Positions 42,058 to 53,878 are shown, counted from the first letter of the stretch. The stretch is 64,000 nucleotides of DNA from Pleurostoma richardsiae (GCA_030052745.1 JANBVO010000024.1:520684-584683); one strand, 5' to 3'. Notes: generated by a model not told the origin, from the sequence alone. Made by a program: numbers and translations.

Positions 42058-42973
42058 CTAGTGTTCGGGCTCAGCATCTGGAAAACTTTTGTCGATGGTG
42101 GTGTAATCTGGAGCGGCACTCTTCGCTTCAGCGCTAGATCTCTCCCAGGGCTTCTTCGGTGCGGCCATCTTGCCGAATGGAGTCGTGTCCTGTTCACACT
42201 ATCAGCGCCGTCATCTCCACTTCTCCCGCTCAAGCTTTGATGAAACATACAGGATTCCGAGCAATGTTGTTTGGGATCTCCTGAATCCCTTCAACTGGCT
42301 TGCCCGACTGGATCGCCTCGATGATCTGCGCGAACCGTTCTGGGTAAGGAGCGCCGCCCTCGTCCTTCCCCTTCTCGACGCCTGCAGAGCCCCGATGGTC
42401 CACGTACAGATCGCCCTTGGGAGCGGCCGCCTGCCAGCTCGGAACCGCTGCGCTCAGCTGCTCCTGGACGGCCGCTGGCGGGTCAAACAAGCCGCCGTCG
42501 TAGAGCTCGTGGAACCAGGCGTCCTTCTCCCGCTGCGCCTCAGGACTGTCTCTGCTGATAGATATAGACCCGGCAGACCCGGCAGGAGGTGCCCTTCTGG
42601 ACAGCTGGGCATCCTTCTTATCGCACAGCAGGTCCAGTAGGTTCCAGTCCACCGGCTTGAACTGCCGGTTGTCGCGGAGCCAGCGCTTATATCCCACGTA
42701 GGGCATGCTGACCCCGGCTAGGCGGGCAAAGTAGAAGATGCGGCTGTGCAGGATGATCTCTGCCTTTGATCCTGTGCGCTCTAGAGCGTTCAAGCCGCCG
42801 CAGGCCAGGACAACTCCTTTCTAACAACTCGGTCGTCAGCTCTGGTGCATGGCGGTTGAGTGGACACTTACAAGAAACTCAACATCGAGGTCCCAGCGAT
42901 ATTCATGAAAGCGTTGGAAATCCTCTGGCCCCGCCTCTGGCGCAATTGTGGAGGGAACTGGGGCGGTTTCCAT
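42058..42973 (-). CDS. Pex39-like (DUF5572-type) protein with KPWE motif
   Basis: Three exons: 42872-42973, 42251-42820 and 42058-42189, introns 51 and 61 bp (both phase 0), 267 aa. The N-terminal third (FQRFHEYRWDLDVEFLKGVV, IILHSRIFYFARLAGVSMPY) is helical. The middle is low complexity. The C-terminal part reads PYPERFAQIIEAIQSGKPVE, GIQEIPNNIARNPDTTPFGK, then MAAPKKPWERSS. The F-x-x-I-x-x-x-I-x-x-GxPxxGIxxIP block plus a [K/R]PWE motif is the pattern of the DUF5572/Yjr012c-C6orf226 proteins recently described as Pex39, a helper of PTS2 import into peroxisomes. Assignment is by motif memory, so function is inferred. It is divergent from the PTC5-type phosphatase gene. Confidence 0.75.
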
Positions 42974-43522
42974 GATGACCGAGTCCTCGGCTCTGCTCTC
43001 CGTTCAAACAGATGAGCAAGCTGTTATAACGCCGTCTACAACATGCACAGGGTGATCGGTGTTCTTATGGGCAGTTTGCGGGGCAGTGAGGCAAGCCGGC
43101 CCAGCACGTGCAGATGGAGCGTGAAAGTGCGAAGTACTTAGGTACTTAGCGTGCGCATCTCGAAACAAAGTTCTGCGGTAAAAATCCATGAGAAGAAGAA
43201 ACTAAAATCTAATGATGGGTATTTATTGTCCGAAAATCTATGCAAGCTGAGACGTATGTTGTCTACAAAGGGAGTGCGCAAAGTTGGACGAACCATCTAC
43301 GTCGCATGTTAAGGTACTTTATACTCTAAGGCAGACCGCACACCGAGGTCGGGGTTCACCGGGGCTGACGTGCAGCATATAGACTAACACGGACCTATAT
43401 AGAGCCTCCGCCACGGATTGCCCGAACTCACCTTGAGAAATACCACACCAAGCGCGTCTCTCTCCAACTCGTGCTTGATGAAAGCCCTGGATTGTCCCGC
43501 GACATCTCGATAAGCCGTCCCG
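42974..43522. promoter_or_regulatory. divergent promoter of Pex39-like and PTC5-type genes
   Basis: 549 bp between divergent start codons. It holds an inverted pair AAGTACTTAGGTACTT around 43132-43147. No gene seen. Confidence 0.55.
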
Positions 43523-45419
43523 ATGCGTCGAGCAGCTGTGAGGGCGTTTCGGACGACCTACCAAAACACGGTCCGGACCTATCCGCGGGCTACCTGCCGG
43601 GCCCTCTTCCTGAAGTCGCCGTCTCCCGCCTACGGCGCCGGCCTGCGGCTGTCGTCGAGCTACCGGCCGCGTCCCGAGTATGCGATAGGAGAGCCCATCC
43701 GCTCATCGATGTATATCCGCCGATTTTCAGTCGCTCTGGTGTCCACCCTTGTCGGATACGGAGCCTGGCACACATACAAGGGCAATACGACCGACCCTGC
43801 GTTGGCAGTCAACACGCGCCCTTACTCCTCGGGAAGCCAAGCTGGCGACGCGCTTCCCACCCGCTCAGTTCTAGTCATAGGCGCTGACGAGCTGCACACG
43901 GGGACTTTTGTCGGGGATGGGCCCATCTCGAAGACGACGAGCGACGACGGGCGCAGGGTGCTTGAGATGCTTACACCCGAACAAGCCACGCAGAAATTGA
44001 GGAAGAATGAGGAGTCATACTTCGTGAATAGAGGGCAGGGAGTCGTGCGATATGATCTCGTCCAGCTGCCGAGCAATGATCCCATTGAGGATGACCATGC
44101 TGAACAGATCGTCGAGGTTCCGGGAAAAGATGGAAACAAGGACTGGATGTTCTGGGGCGTGTTCGACGGCCATTCGTAAGCCTTCCAAGACGCCGTGAAC
44201 TTTTGGCACTAGTGCTAACGTACATGATTGCGATGCAGGGGATGGACCACGTCTGCAATGCTTCGGCAGACGCTGATCAACTTCGTTGCCCGAGAACTAA
44301 ACGAGACGTACAAGGCGAACAGCGCCATCCCCAGCCCAGACGCTATCGAGGCAGCCATCAAGACCGGCTTTACTCGGCTAGACGACGAGATTGTCCACCA
44401 CAGCGTCGAGAAGGTCCTCAAGTCCAACTCTAAGACTATAGCCGCGGAGCTCCTGGCACCAGCCTTGTCCGGCTCTTGCGCTCTACTGTCTTTCTATGAT
44501 AGCAGGTCAGATCTGCTACGCGTGGCTTGCACCGGCGACTCCCGCGCTGTGCTTGGCCGCCGAACTGACTCCGGCAAGTGGACGGCCACGAGGCTGTCTC
44601 AAGATCAGACAGGCAGCAACAAAGACGAGGTGGCCCGGATAAGGAAACTCCACCCTGGCGAGGAGCACGTAATCCGGAATGGCAGAGTCCTAGGCGGTCT
44701 GGAGCCGACTCGTGCGTTTGGCGATGCCAGCTACAAGTGGAGCCGCGAGATCTCGGATCGTCTGCGGCAATCTTTCTTTGGCCGCTCGCAGTCTCCGCTG
44801 CTGAAGACCCCGCCGTACGTAACAGCGGAGCCCGTGGTAACCACAACCAAGATCGAGCCGGCGAAAGGCGACTTCGTTGTCATGGCTACGGACGGACTCT
44901 GGGAGATGCTGACGGATGAGGAAGTGGTCGGCCTCGTCGGGAAGTGGATCGAAACGCAGGCAAGCACGTCCTCGAACTCGCAGTTTGACTCGGTCTGGTC
45001 GAAGATCTTTGGCTCGCGCAAACCCGGCAATGGTCTCCCAGTAGAAGTTGGAAAGGGTCCAGCGGGAGACGACGGTGGAAAGACACCGTTCCGCCTGGAG
45101 CAGTGGGGTGTGTCGCCAGATGCCAAGGATCGGTTTGCCGTCAAAGACAAGAATGTGGCCACTCATCTCGTCCGGAATGCCCTGGGCGGTAAGAACGAAG
45201 AGCAGGTTTGCGCGCTCCTGACGCTGCCGTCTCCCTATTCAAGACGATATCGGTATGTTACTCTGACCCATTCTCGACTTCCAGTCAGACTAACATTGGC
45301 GCCGTAGCGATGATCTTACAGTTCAGGTCATCTTCTTCGGACACGGCGATAAGACGGGTGAGGTTGTGGTCAATAAAGAGGCGACAGCCCCACCCAAGCC
45401 GGTCAAGGCCAAGCTCTGA
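43523..45419 (+). CDS. PTC5: mitochondrial PP2C phosphatase, Ptc5 type (pyruvate dehydrogenase phosphatase)
   Basis: Three exons: 43523-44175, 44239-45252 and 45308-45419, introns 63 and 55 bp, 592 aa. An Arg-rich mitochondrial presequence (MRRAAVRAFRTTYQ) precedes one membrane helix at about 70-88 (VALVSTLVGYGAWH). The PP2C core has the metal-binding DGH in FWGVFDGHSGWTTS, the central GSCALLSF and CTGDSRAVLG, GGLEPTRAFGDASYKW, and the metal Asp in VVMATDGLWEML. It ends in RDDLTVQVIFFG. The EPTRAFGD segment and the long 350-455 region fit the PDP/Ptc5 branch, which dephosphorylates the E1-alpha subunit of pyruvate dehydrogenase. All metal ligands expected are present, so an active enzyme is likely. 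Confidence 0.92.
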
Positions 45420-47270
45420 TGCGGCACGTCGTCGATGGCAGCGTTTGCAGGCGTCCGGTTCTCGTCATGAAGCTCCTTTCTGGTGGACCGTGTGCAATTA
45501 GCAGTCCGGCATGGATGAGCGTGGCGTTTCGTATGCGATAGAGGCATGGTGTCGGGAAGAGGGCTAGGCGTCTGCGTCTACTGGTAGTGCGACGAGGGGA
45601 AGTAGACAAACTTACGTTTGAGACACCTCTATTCAGGAGATGATACCCCTCACCTTGGCCATACAATATCTCGGGTTCAAGGTACGGGAAGGGTCCCAGG
45701 ACAGGTAGTCAAACCTGACGCCGAAATAGATGGACTTCGAGATTTCTTCGTTCCGTGTAAGGGTTACAAGACCCATCGACACCTTCCTCCCATCGATATC
45801 TACAAACATATTAGTCCCCTACGAACTTGCGGATTAGAAAGATCTATCTTGTATATCCCAGGCAGGGTCAGTCACGCTCACGCTCTTCCTAGCCTTTGTA
45901 ACTTGAGGCTTCGGTCTCATCACATTCCAAGCTCTGACAGGCAAACCATAGAGCAGCCATCTCATCCTTGACTTCTGCTGACAACCACGTACCTGTCACC
46001 TAAACCACACCGATCGCGAGCAAGGCTGAATCTGTGTTCGCTCTCCTTGGAGTAACGGACCTAGCCTTCCCAGGATCGTTTCGAGTGTCTCAAGCGCACA
46101 ATCATTCAAACCGACGGATCTCACAATGATAATACCTGGTGATGTTGACGCTCTTGCTGGTCCATAGCAGTTCCGCGCGGCCTGCTGAGTGATGGCACCG
46201 GGAAACGACGAAGTGGTGTCAGCCAAATCGAATAGACATCGACCAACTGCACACTAACATCGGAAAATTATAGAGTGGATGGGCTTGCCATGGTAGCAAG
46301 TCAATGCGAACGACGCTCAGTAACTAAGATTCTTGTGGCCGAGATATATTGTGTGATCGTATCAAGTTTGTCTATCTCTTCTATCATGGGGAAGTCCAGT
46401 CGCATCACTAGACTACAGTAGGTCTATCAATGCCAGGTGCAAGGCAAAAAGATGAGAGATGCAGACATCCATGGCCGGCGGCACCGTCTCGTATAGCCTT
46501 GACGAGGTGCCGAAGCGCAGGACAAAGTTTGTGGACGACTTCAACAAATGCATCCGTCATCGGGAGCAACCTGGCGAGTTGCGTCTGTTTTACCTCGCAG
46601 CCGACATCTGCCAGGAGTCCATCAAGTATGCTGGTGTTATTGATTGTATCAGTGAACATGACCCTGAGAGACAGAAATACAATGGCAATTGCCCAAAAAA
46701 GCGAGAGATCCGGAAAAGGAGACGCAAGCGAGGCATGGATTCAGGAGGTATACCTTGAAGAAAGGGCCTGTCATGCAATTCACCTCGACAATCATGCTGC
46801 CCTTCGACCTCTCGTCAAGGTTAAAATAGGATTTCTGGACTCAGTACAACAGCTAGATATGGCAGATGGAAGGTGTTCCCAAGCGCAAGCTTAGAGCAGG
46901 TATGCTAAGTTTGGATGCAGCTCCTCAGTTAGAGAGAATCCTAGGACAGTTAGGGCTCTCTTGCGGAGAGTTTGATCGGGATATCACAGCATTTTACTAT
47001 AAGTTGCGGATGCGGACTGATAATACGTACACCCGGAAAGAGAAACACATCAGATTTGAGGGATAGTCAGGATGAGCGGGAAGTGTGAGGGGCCATGAGC
47101 GCAGGATTGGGATTGCTCGACGGGTGAAACAGCATCTATTAACCACAGCAGCTACCACTGGTACTCCTTGTATACATATGTACAGAACCACCCGTCACAA
47201 CCGGAAAATGAAGCCCCAAGGCAGGCAGCTACGCGGCAAATTTTTACTTTCTATTCTTCACATCAGAGCC
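45420..47270. other. intergenic, 1.85 kb, relatively AT-rich
   Basis: Convergent 3' region between PTC5 and nuo78, much longer than a terminator region needs. The best frame is a 100-codon ORF at 46459-46758 (+) with a plausible ATG and Lys/Arg-rich end but no recognisable domain; I do not call it. Base composition differs from neighbouring genes, suggesting old inserted or decayed sequence. Confidence 0.5.
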
Positions 47271-49808
47271 CTACGGCCCATATGCAACACGGCCTAGCGG
47301 CTGGTCCTCCTCCATGCCCGCTGCTAGAAAGTTCGTCCTCGGGTCACCCGTAGCCTTGGCTGCTGAGCAGCGCGCCATCGTCGGTGAGCTGCAAAATGGG
47401 TACGCGTTAGCAAAGACTCGGGGGAAGGGGGCCACAGCGGTTACAAACCTTCTTGAGATAACGTCGGTGAAGTAGAAGTTCTCGATAACCTTCTTCAAAG
47501 GCTCGCCAGACGGCTTTGAGCCCTTGTTCTGATCCACTAGCTGCACCTTGCTCAGCTGCTTCAGGGCGACAGGCTCAACAACGTCGTATACCGCCAGCGC
47601 CGGGCTGATCTCGACCATCCTGTCTCGGACGGCAGCCACATCATCGTAGGGTAGAGGAGCTCCCAGGAACTCGCTGGCTGCCCGGATGATTTTCCAGTCG
47701 GTCCTGGCAGCACCAGGCAGCCCAGTAGCAGCACGGGTCATCTGGACTCGACCCTCGGTGTTGACGTAGGTAGAGTTCTTCTCCGTGTAAGCAGCTCCGG
47801 GGAGGATGACATCGGCGAGCTGAGCTCCCTCGTCGCCGTGGTGACCTTGGTAGACCACGAACGCGTCCTTGGGAATATCGGCTTCCGAGATCTCATCCGC
47901 ACCCAGCAGCCAGACGAACTTGGGCGTGGTGTTCGCGACCTCGGTGGAGGGAGTGACAAAGCCGACCTCGAAAGCACCCGCTCTTGAAGCAGCCCTCTGC
48001 AGGACATTGTACCCATTCCACTCCTCAGTAAGGAAGTTGGTGGCGTGCTTATCCACAAACTGGCCGACGAGCTCGTAGAAAGCCTTCGCATCAGGGTGGT
48101 CGGTGACACCGGAGCCAACAATGATCATGGGTCTCTTGGCGGCCTGGAGCTTCTTGCCGAATGGTCCAGATAGGGCTTTCTTGAGAGCTGCGACATCTGT
48201 GCCCAGGTGCTCAAACTCGAAGGTGGAATCCCAAGGCTCGCCAACGACTCCGATCTCAAGTTCTGACCGAAGCCACTGCTTTCGGATCCGCGCGTTCAGG
48301 ACAGCAGCCTCGTGCCTGGGGTTGCTGCCTACAATGAGCATGCAGTCAGCCTCCTCAATACCCCAGATCTTGGAGTTGAAAAGGTAGTTGGACCGAACAT
48401 CAATGCCGTGGGCGATGGGCTGGCTTCCGGACGGCATATCTAGAGCTAGGTTCTCGGAGCCCAGCTTGTTAGCTAGATCCTTCATCGCGACCAAGGATTC
48501 AACGTCAGTCAGTTCACCAGCGACAACCTTGAACTCGTTGCCCTTGGGAGCAAGGCTCTGCCATGCCTGGGCAACCTCCGTCAGGGCTTGCTCCCACGAC
48601 GCCGGCTCAAACTTGCCCTCCCGTCTGACCAGGGGCATGGTCAGTCGCTGGGTCTTCAGACCATCACAGGCAAATCGAGACTTGTCGTTGATCCACTCCT
48701 CGTTGACATCGTCGTTGAGTCGGGGAATGACTCGCATGACTTCTAGGCCACGGGCGTCGATACGGATGTTAGAGCCGAGACCGTCAAGTACATCGATGGA
48801 CTCTGTCTTCTTGAGCTCCCAAGGCCGCGCCCGGAAAGCATAAGGTTTTGAGGTAAGAGCGCCGACGGGGCACAGGTCGATGACGTTCCCGGAGAGCTCT
48901 GAATCAAGGCTCTTCTCAAGGTACGTGCCAATCTGCAGGTCGTTTCCACGACCGGTGGAGCCAAGTTCCGAGGCACCGGCAACATCGTTGGCGAACCGGA
49001 CGCAACGAGTGCAGTGAATGCACCGGTTCATGGAAGTCTTGATCAAGGGGCCGATATTCTTGTCCTCCACGGCACGCTTGCCACCGATCTCGTGGAATCG
49101 GCCCCTATCCGCACCGTATCTCATAGACTGGTCCTGAAGGTCGCACTCTCCACCCTGGTCGCAGATAGGGCAGTCTAGGGGATGGTTTGCCAGCAAGAAT
49201 TCCATCACGCCTTCCCGAGCCTTGTGTGCGAGCGGTGAGTTCGTCTTGACCACCATTCCAGCTTGTACGGGCCATGCGCATGACGCAACTGGCTTCGGAG
49301 ATCGCTCGACTTCGACCAGGCACATACGGCAGTTACCCGCAATCATCAATTTCCTATTTTTGGTCGCATTAGCAAGGCATTCGGGTGTCGCGGCAACGTA
49401 GCGTCGAGGGCAAATCGTACTCATGGTAACAGTATCTAATGCAAGTCAGTAGATGGTCCTCCAGATGTATAATACCAATGGGTTATGAGACAAACCTCGG
49501 GATGGTAACTCCTGCCTTCTCGCATGCCTGGATTAGAGCAGAGCCGGCTGTTTATGGACCGTTAGTCTTGCATCGCCCAACTGTGATAGCCACCGCGCCG
49601 TACCTTCTATTGAGACCTTCTTCCCATCTATTATCGACTGTTAGCATGTGCGATAGGGTCAATTGTTCGTGTCGGAGCTGTCCCACGCACCAATTGTGAG
49701 TTCGACCTCGGCTGGCCGCTGAGCCGTCGCGGAAAAGGCGCGGGTGGCATTGGCGGTAGCTTGCCTGCCACTCCGCCAAGTCGAGCGAGCCAGAGTCTGC
49801 CGCAGCAT
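47271..49808 (-). CDS. nuo78: NADH:ubiquinone oxidoreductase 78 kDa subunit (NDUFS1), complex I
   Basis: Six exons: 49691-49808, 49604-49627 (24 nt), 49496-49547 (52 nt), 49421-49435 (15 nt), 47449-49353 and 47271-47388; 743 aa, the expected length. A mitochondrial presequence (MLRQTLARSTWRSGRQ) is followed by ELTIDGKKVSIEAGSALIQA. The [2Fe-2S] cysteines are in RYCYHEKLMIAGNCRMC, the N4/N5 clusters in NHPLDCPICDQGGECDLQD and CIHCTRCVRF. Molybdopterin-oxidoreductase-like domains follow, and the end is RSSPTMARCSAAKATGD. This subunit carries electrons from the flavin site through Fe-S clusters in the matrix arm. The short exons are each required to restore cysteine-ligand sequence, so the model is firm. 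The last intron has a GTTTGT donor. Confidence 0.97.
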
Positions 49809-50652
49809 CTTGTGGCCTCGACGAATGCACAGAGAGGGGAGATTGGGGACGGTCGAGCGGTCGGGGCGGGGAATCAACGGCCTCTCCTCAAGGTGTTGAC
49901 ATCTGTGAAGGTTGAACTGCTGTTCGGGATCTGAAGGAGATGGAAGTGGCGCTAGTCCCGTTAATCCGGCTTCCATTACTTCGGACGCCTTCTGATTGGC
50001 TGGCGCTCGGAGCTGGCCAATGGGTGCGCTGGTACAAAACATTTTTGCCGTGAAATTCCACGGAGCTTCTCTTCTCTTTCTTTTCTCACCAAAATTGTTC
50101 ATGAGCACTTTATTGTAGGTGAGCTTGGGCAATCGCTCTGCGCAAGCAGGGCCGTTGCTTTCATCGAGTCCTCCTCTATCTTGTGCTCTAGAGTATAGAT
50201 GCGCCGATTATGGAAGTGTGTGAGAGCTTCCGTCTCAATGTGCACAACCTCTTACCGCCGGTCGCTACATACGACACCAGACATCACTTCCAGCTGCTTG
50301 CCTCCGATGTAGCACTCGATTCGACTATCAACCATCACAACTTGCATCTACCACGATATCGTAGTGCTGTGAGGAATTCTGCTGCTCAAGAAACAGGTAG
50401 GAGCGCCAGCCAGCATCTCGGCCGACGTGGCCTAGGGTCTTGGGTCTCGTCAGTATCTCGACTATCTCGATTGCGTTTCCTGGGGTTTGATCTTCTGTTT
50501 GTACAAGCAGAAGTACGGAAAAAGATAGGCATCAGCACATACGAGGCGCCGTCAGGAAGCTTGCAGGTGCGTATGTGCCGTTTCCAGCCATGAATAACCA
50601 GAGCTGCGGCTGCATTTGCCTTAAAATAAGGCTGCCACACGTCCGTGTGGCA
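49809..50652. other. intergenic, nuo78 promoter
   Basis: 844 bp containing the nuo78 promoter and the 3' end of the upstream gene. CCAAT-type boxes read on the minus strand near 49993 and 50017. A 127-codon ORF at 50210-50593 (+) has no recognisable domain. Confidence 0.5.
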
Positions 50653-51669
50653 TCACGGCCCAGGTGCCGGGCCCGCCCCGAATAATCTGTCCCTTTCGAT
50701 CTCTTTTGACAGACGTTCCAAATAGTAATTCCTAGCACTTTGCATGTGCGCTTCATAGCCTTGGACTTGTGTCATCGCTCCCTCTAGGATGCTCATGAGG
50801 TGCGTCACTGTGTCTTCGCGTAGTGTTAAGCCCGGAGCACCGGAATTGTGCATCGGCGCGGGCAAGTCGACGATATTGTAGTTGAAGCCGGCGACAGATG
50901 GAGCGCTCATGTTCGCAATGATGGCGTCAGCCTCCTCAGGCTCGACGCATGGCCCTTCTTCCTGAGGCGGGAACTGCTCCTCTGCTCTCTTCGCCGCATT
51001 TCTCACCCGTTGCTCCTCTCGCTGGAAGAGCCACATGAGGTTGTCCTTGACTCCTTTCTCATGGATATCTAGGCTCTGAATAATGCGCTCTAGGCGCTCA
51101 ATCCGATTTTTGGGCGGCTCTCGAGGTTCCAGGATAGACTCGGTGAGAGGAACGAAGATGCTCGGCACGACAGACATAAGCTGGGGGATCTCCTCAGCGT
51201 CAGGCTGGGCTGGGGCCCGAGGGGTTGCCATGAATGCCGTTGCCGCTTCAGCCTTGGATCGCGATGCAGGTGCAGAATTTGGCCTTGCAGCGCCAGTATT
51301 GGCGTTGTCCCTGACTCCTTCGATGGGCTGACCTGCAGATAACCTTGGGTGGAAGTTCTTGCCTCTCTGAAGTTGGGCAGGAAATTGATTCTGCCAATGA
51401 TATGTGCAGGTGCGCACTGCGTACCTCTCTCGACTGGCGGCGAATATCGTTTGCCCCGGTGGGGGAGCACCAGGCTCTCGGTACCGATCCCGACCGTGCA
51501 GGCCAGTAGCTGGAGGTATTGATATGTGAGGCTGGAAGATACCACGAAGCCGCTGACGGGACAGCTCGTTGCGTGTTATTTCTGTGCCGCTGTCGGGGAG
51601 GCCGATTTCTGACTGGTCGGCCGCACCAGGGCGGCCAGCCAGGCACGGCCAATCAGAGCCCGCCCTCAA
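50653..51669 (-). CDS. unrecognised protein, 5' end unresolved
   Basis: Open frame of about 338 codons without an ATG near its 5' end; the first in-frame ATG is at 51231 (192 aa). The upstream part still looks coding (GLPDSGTEITRNELSRQRLR, GIFQPHISIPP), so a short 5' exon is likely. One possible exon starts at an ATG near 51784 and ends at CGGCAG/GTACGC near 51705, joining before EIGLPDSG in phase 1; this is a guess. Visible features are a helical, charged stretch (PPKNRIERLERIIQSLDIHE, then KDNLMWLFQREEQRVRNAAK), Glu/Pro-rich linkers, and a second helical part at the C-terminus (HLMSILEGAMTQVQGYEAHM). Coiled coil is likely. I do not know the family. Confidence 0.55.
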   Translation of the reverse strand: MRAGSDWPCLAGRPGAADQSEIGLPDSGTEITRNELSRQRLRGIFQPHISIPPATGLHGRDRYREPGAPPPGQTIFAASRERYAVRTCTYHWQNQFPAQLQRGKNFHPRLSAGQPIEGVRDNANTGAARPNSAPASRSKAEAATAFMATPRAPAQPDAEEIPQLMSVVPSIFVPLTESILEPREPPKNRIERLERIIQSLDIHEKGVKDNLMWLFQREEQRVRNAAKRAEEQFPPQEEGPCVEPEEADAIIANMSAPSVAGFNYNIVDLPAPMHNSGAPGLTLREDTVTHLMSILEGAMTQVQGYEAHMQSARNYYLERLSKEIERDRLFGAGPAPGP

Positions 51670-53221
51670 GGGCCGACGTTGTTCCTCGGCGAGAGGACCT
51701 GCGTACCTGCCGCTCGACTCGCGATGTCAACGGTTCTTGATAAATACACGGCGCCCCCTCTCCTCGCGACCGTCCTTTTCATCCCTTCATTTCCTCCTGA
51801 CCCGGCTGCGTCGTATCCCAGCCAATGGCAAAAATGCCGCACGCAGGCTCAGACACGTAACGCGCCATCGCCATCGGCATCAGCATCGGCATGTGGCACG
51901 CGACGATCTCGTGGACGGAAACAAAGGTGGTAGACGGGCCCGCCTCTCTCAGTATCTGCAACCGTTGAGATTGACCACCCGGAAAGAGCAGGGACGCCTT
52001 CTCGCTTGCGATCACGAAGACTCGGCCCTCGAACTCCAGCTGTGAGCCTGAGCTCAGCGACGAATGCCCTGGCCGCCGCGAGTCGCGCCTCGCAGCCCAT
52101 GGTCGCAGCCGATGGTCGCAGCCGCACGAGGGTAACGCGGAATGAGGCTACTCTGATCCTACGATCCCGGTGATGTCGCTGCTGGGGCGGGTGTCATGCG
52201 GGCGACACCTGGTCTTCTGTGGCGGTGGCATCGTAGGAGCTTCAGAGCCGTCCTCAGAACCGCGTCGGCTGCCTGGACCGAACGCAAACCGCTCGGGCCC
52301 GTCTGCGGCACTGCTATGAGCGGACGGGGAAACCCGTGGCGAGTCGGAATATGCGGGCATACGTCAGAAAGTGTCACATTCTGGGCTCGAGCGGTCTGAA
52401 CAGCTGGCCTCGGAATCGGAGGATCCTTGACAGTACTACGCCGATTGGCGCGGTGAATGCCGCGGGCATATTTCTGCTATTTGATCGATTTACGGCATGC
52501 AGCTGGTTGCCCCCGTACCAGTTTCACAGCGTCAATCGAGGACGAGGTGCTGGCTCAAATTAGGCAGCCGCCCGCCACCTGCCGGATATCACAGCATCAC
52601 GACTCTTCGACCCCCCCCCCCCCCCAAACAAAGGATCACTACCTATCTCATCTCCTTCCTATGCCCAGTAAAGCGGTTCCGCCTATTCGGCACAGACCGG
52701 ACTGCCACACCGATCAACAAGCGCTCACCACCACAGCAGTGGACCGACTGCTACGGCTGGCGTGGCTTCCGTTCTTGTGAGCGGCAAGGGGCGTGCCCAG
52801 TCTGCAGCCACTCCGAGCATCGCACATGCAACCGCTCTGCCAATACAGGAACTGGAAAGGATCGGTCCTTGACTCCCTAGGCCCGCCAGAGAGACCTACA
52901 GCGCCTAGCCAAAGCCTAGCGCGGAGTGATCTGCAAGGCGGAACCGGAGGCGTTCATCGCCGGAGCTCGAACATCGAACCCAGAGACGACACGCAGCTGC
53001 TACCTAATGCTCCCAGTCTCGGACGCTACGCTATCTGCCTACGACGACGCTACATCTAGGTTCGCCGACCCAACCAGCATACGGCCAACGTTAACTGGCG
53101 TCTGCATATGCTCGCCCAGAACAATCGATCTGCCTGCCGCAGAAGCAGTCCCTGCCTGCCAAAGAGGAACTCTTGTGGAATGAAGGTACTTCGTCAAGTG
53201 GAAGAGCGCTTTCTATATCCT
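51670..53221. other. intergenic, start of the accessory right end; poly-C tract
   Basis: About 1.55 kb with no supported gene. A homopolymer of 15 C lies at 52611-52625. The many overlapping short frames carry no domain. From here to the right end, gene density and conservation drop. Confidence 0.5.
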
Positions 53222-53878
53222 TCAGGTTTGCTGTCCATATACATGGCAAACGCACTCAGCCTTCACCACTTTGGGCCTAATCTTATGCTTCTCGATCAAC
53301 GCCATCCGGTCGAACTGACACGCCGCACACGCAAAGGTGTGTTCCACCCAATCAACAGGGACCTCGGACAACCTGAAATAGCTGCAGCACGATGAAGGTC
53401 CGTGATCGACCTCGTTGGCAACAAGCAGGAGTCTGCGAACCGCTACATAAGGGTTCGCTTCTCCTTTAAAGAAATGATAATCCTCGCAAAGCCCGTGCAG
53501 AGAAACGGCGATAGTTTCGATCTGCGTTATATCCTTTAATTCCTTATGGGTCGTTACAACCATGTCGAACTCGTCGCTCTTAATATCTAGGAAGAGGATA
53601 TCCGTAGAGGGACGGAAGTATACAGATTTCGTAACCAGGATAGAGCCCTGGAACTCCTGTTCGAGTCGCGTGAAGACTTTGAGAGCGAGCGCGCGGGATT
53701 CTCTGCAGACAAAAAGAGGAGGTGGCGGTAGGCCGGTGAGATATAGAACATGACGAACGTGTGAGGAGGGCATAAATGCGCGAATTATGATCGGATCGAG
53801 CAGAGTGAGGCTCCAGATAATACCACGTAGCTCTGGAGGTAGGTGTAGGAAACGCCAAAAGGAAGGCTCATCGGTCAT
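53222..53878 (-). CDS. 2EXR-domain protein, intact copy
   Basis: Single-exon ORF of 218 aa from ATG 53878. It opens with FWRFLHLPPELRGIIWSLTL, the signature of the fungal 2EXR family (F-x-x-LPxELRxxIW), followed by PPPPLFVCRESRALALKVF, FRPSTDILFLDIKSDEFDMV and RRLLLVANEVDHGPSS. A CxxC pair (ACAACQ, about residue 189) lies near the C-terminus. 2EXR proteins are abundant and variable in filamentous fungi; I know no defined activity. It ends ahead of nothing recognisable. A degraded paralogue sits at 59433-60240 on the same strand. Confidence 0.82.
   Translation of the reverse strand: MTDEPSFWRFLHLPPELRGIIWSLTLLDPIIIRAFMPSSHVRHVLYLTGLPPPPLFVCRESRALALKVFTRLEQEFQGSILVTKSVYFRPSTDILFLDIKSDEFDMVVTTHKELKDITQIETIAVSLHGLCEDYHFFKGEANPYVAVRRLLLVANEVDHGPSSCCSYFRLSEVPVDWVEHTFACAACQFDRMALIEKHKIRPKVVKAECVCHVYGQQT

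Noticed and set aside
46459-46758. 100-codon ORF in the PTC5-nuo78 gap
   Set aside because: Has an ATG and protein-like start but no domain or neighbour support; noted only as part of the gap.
50210-50593. 127-codon plus-strand ORF upstream of nuo78
   Set aside because: No family resemblance and no supporting signals; lies in a promoter-type region.
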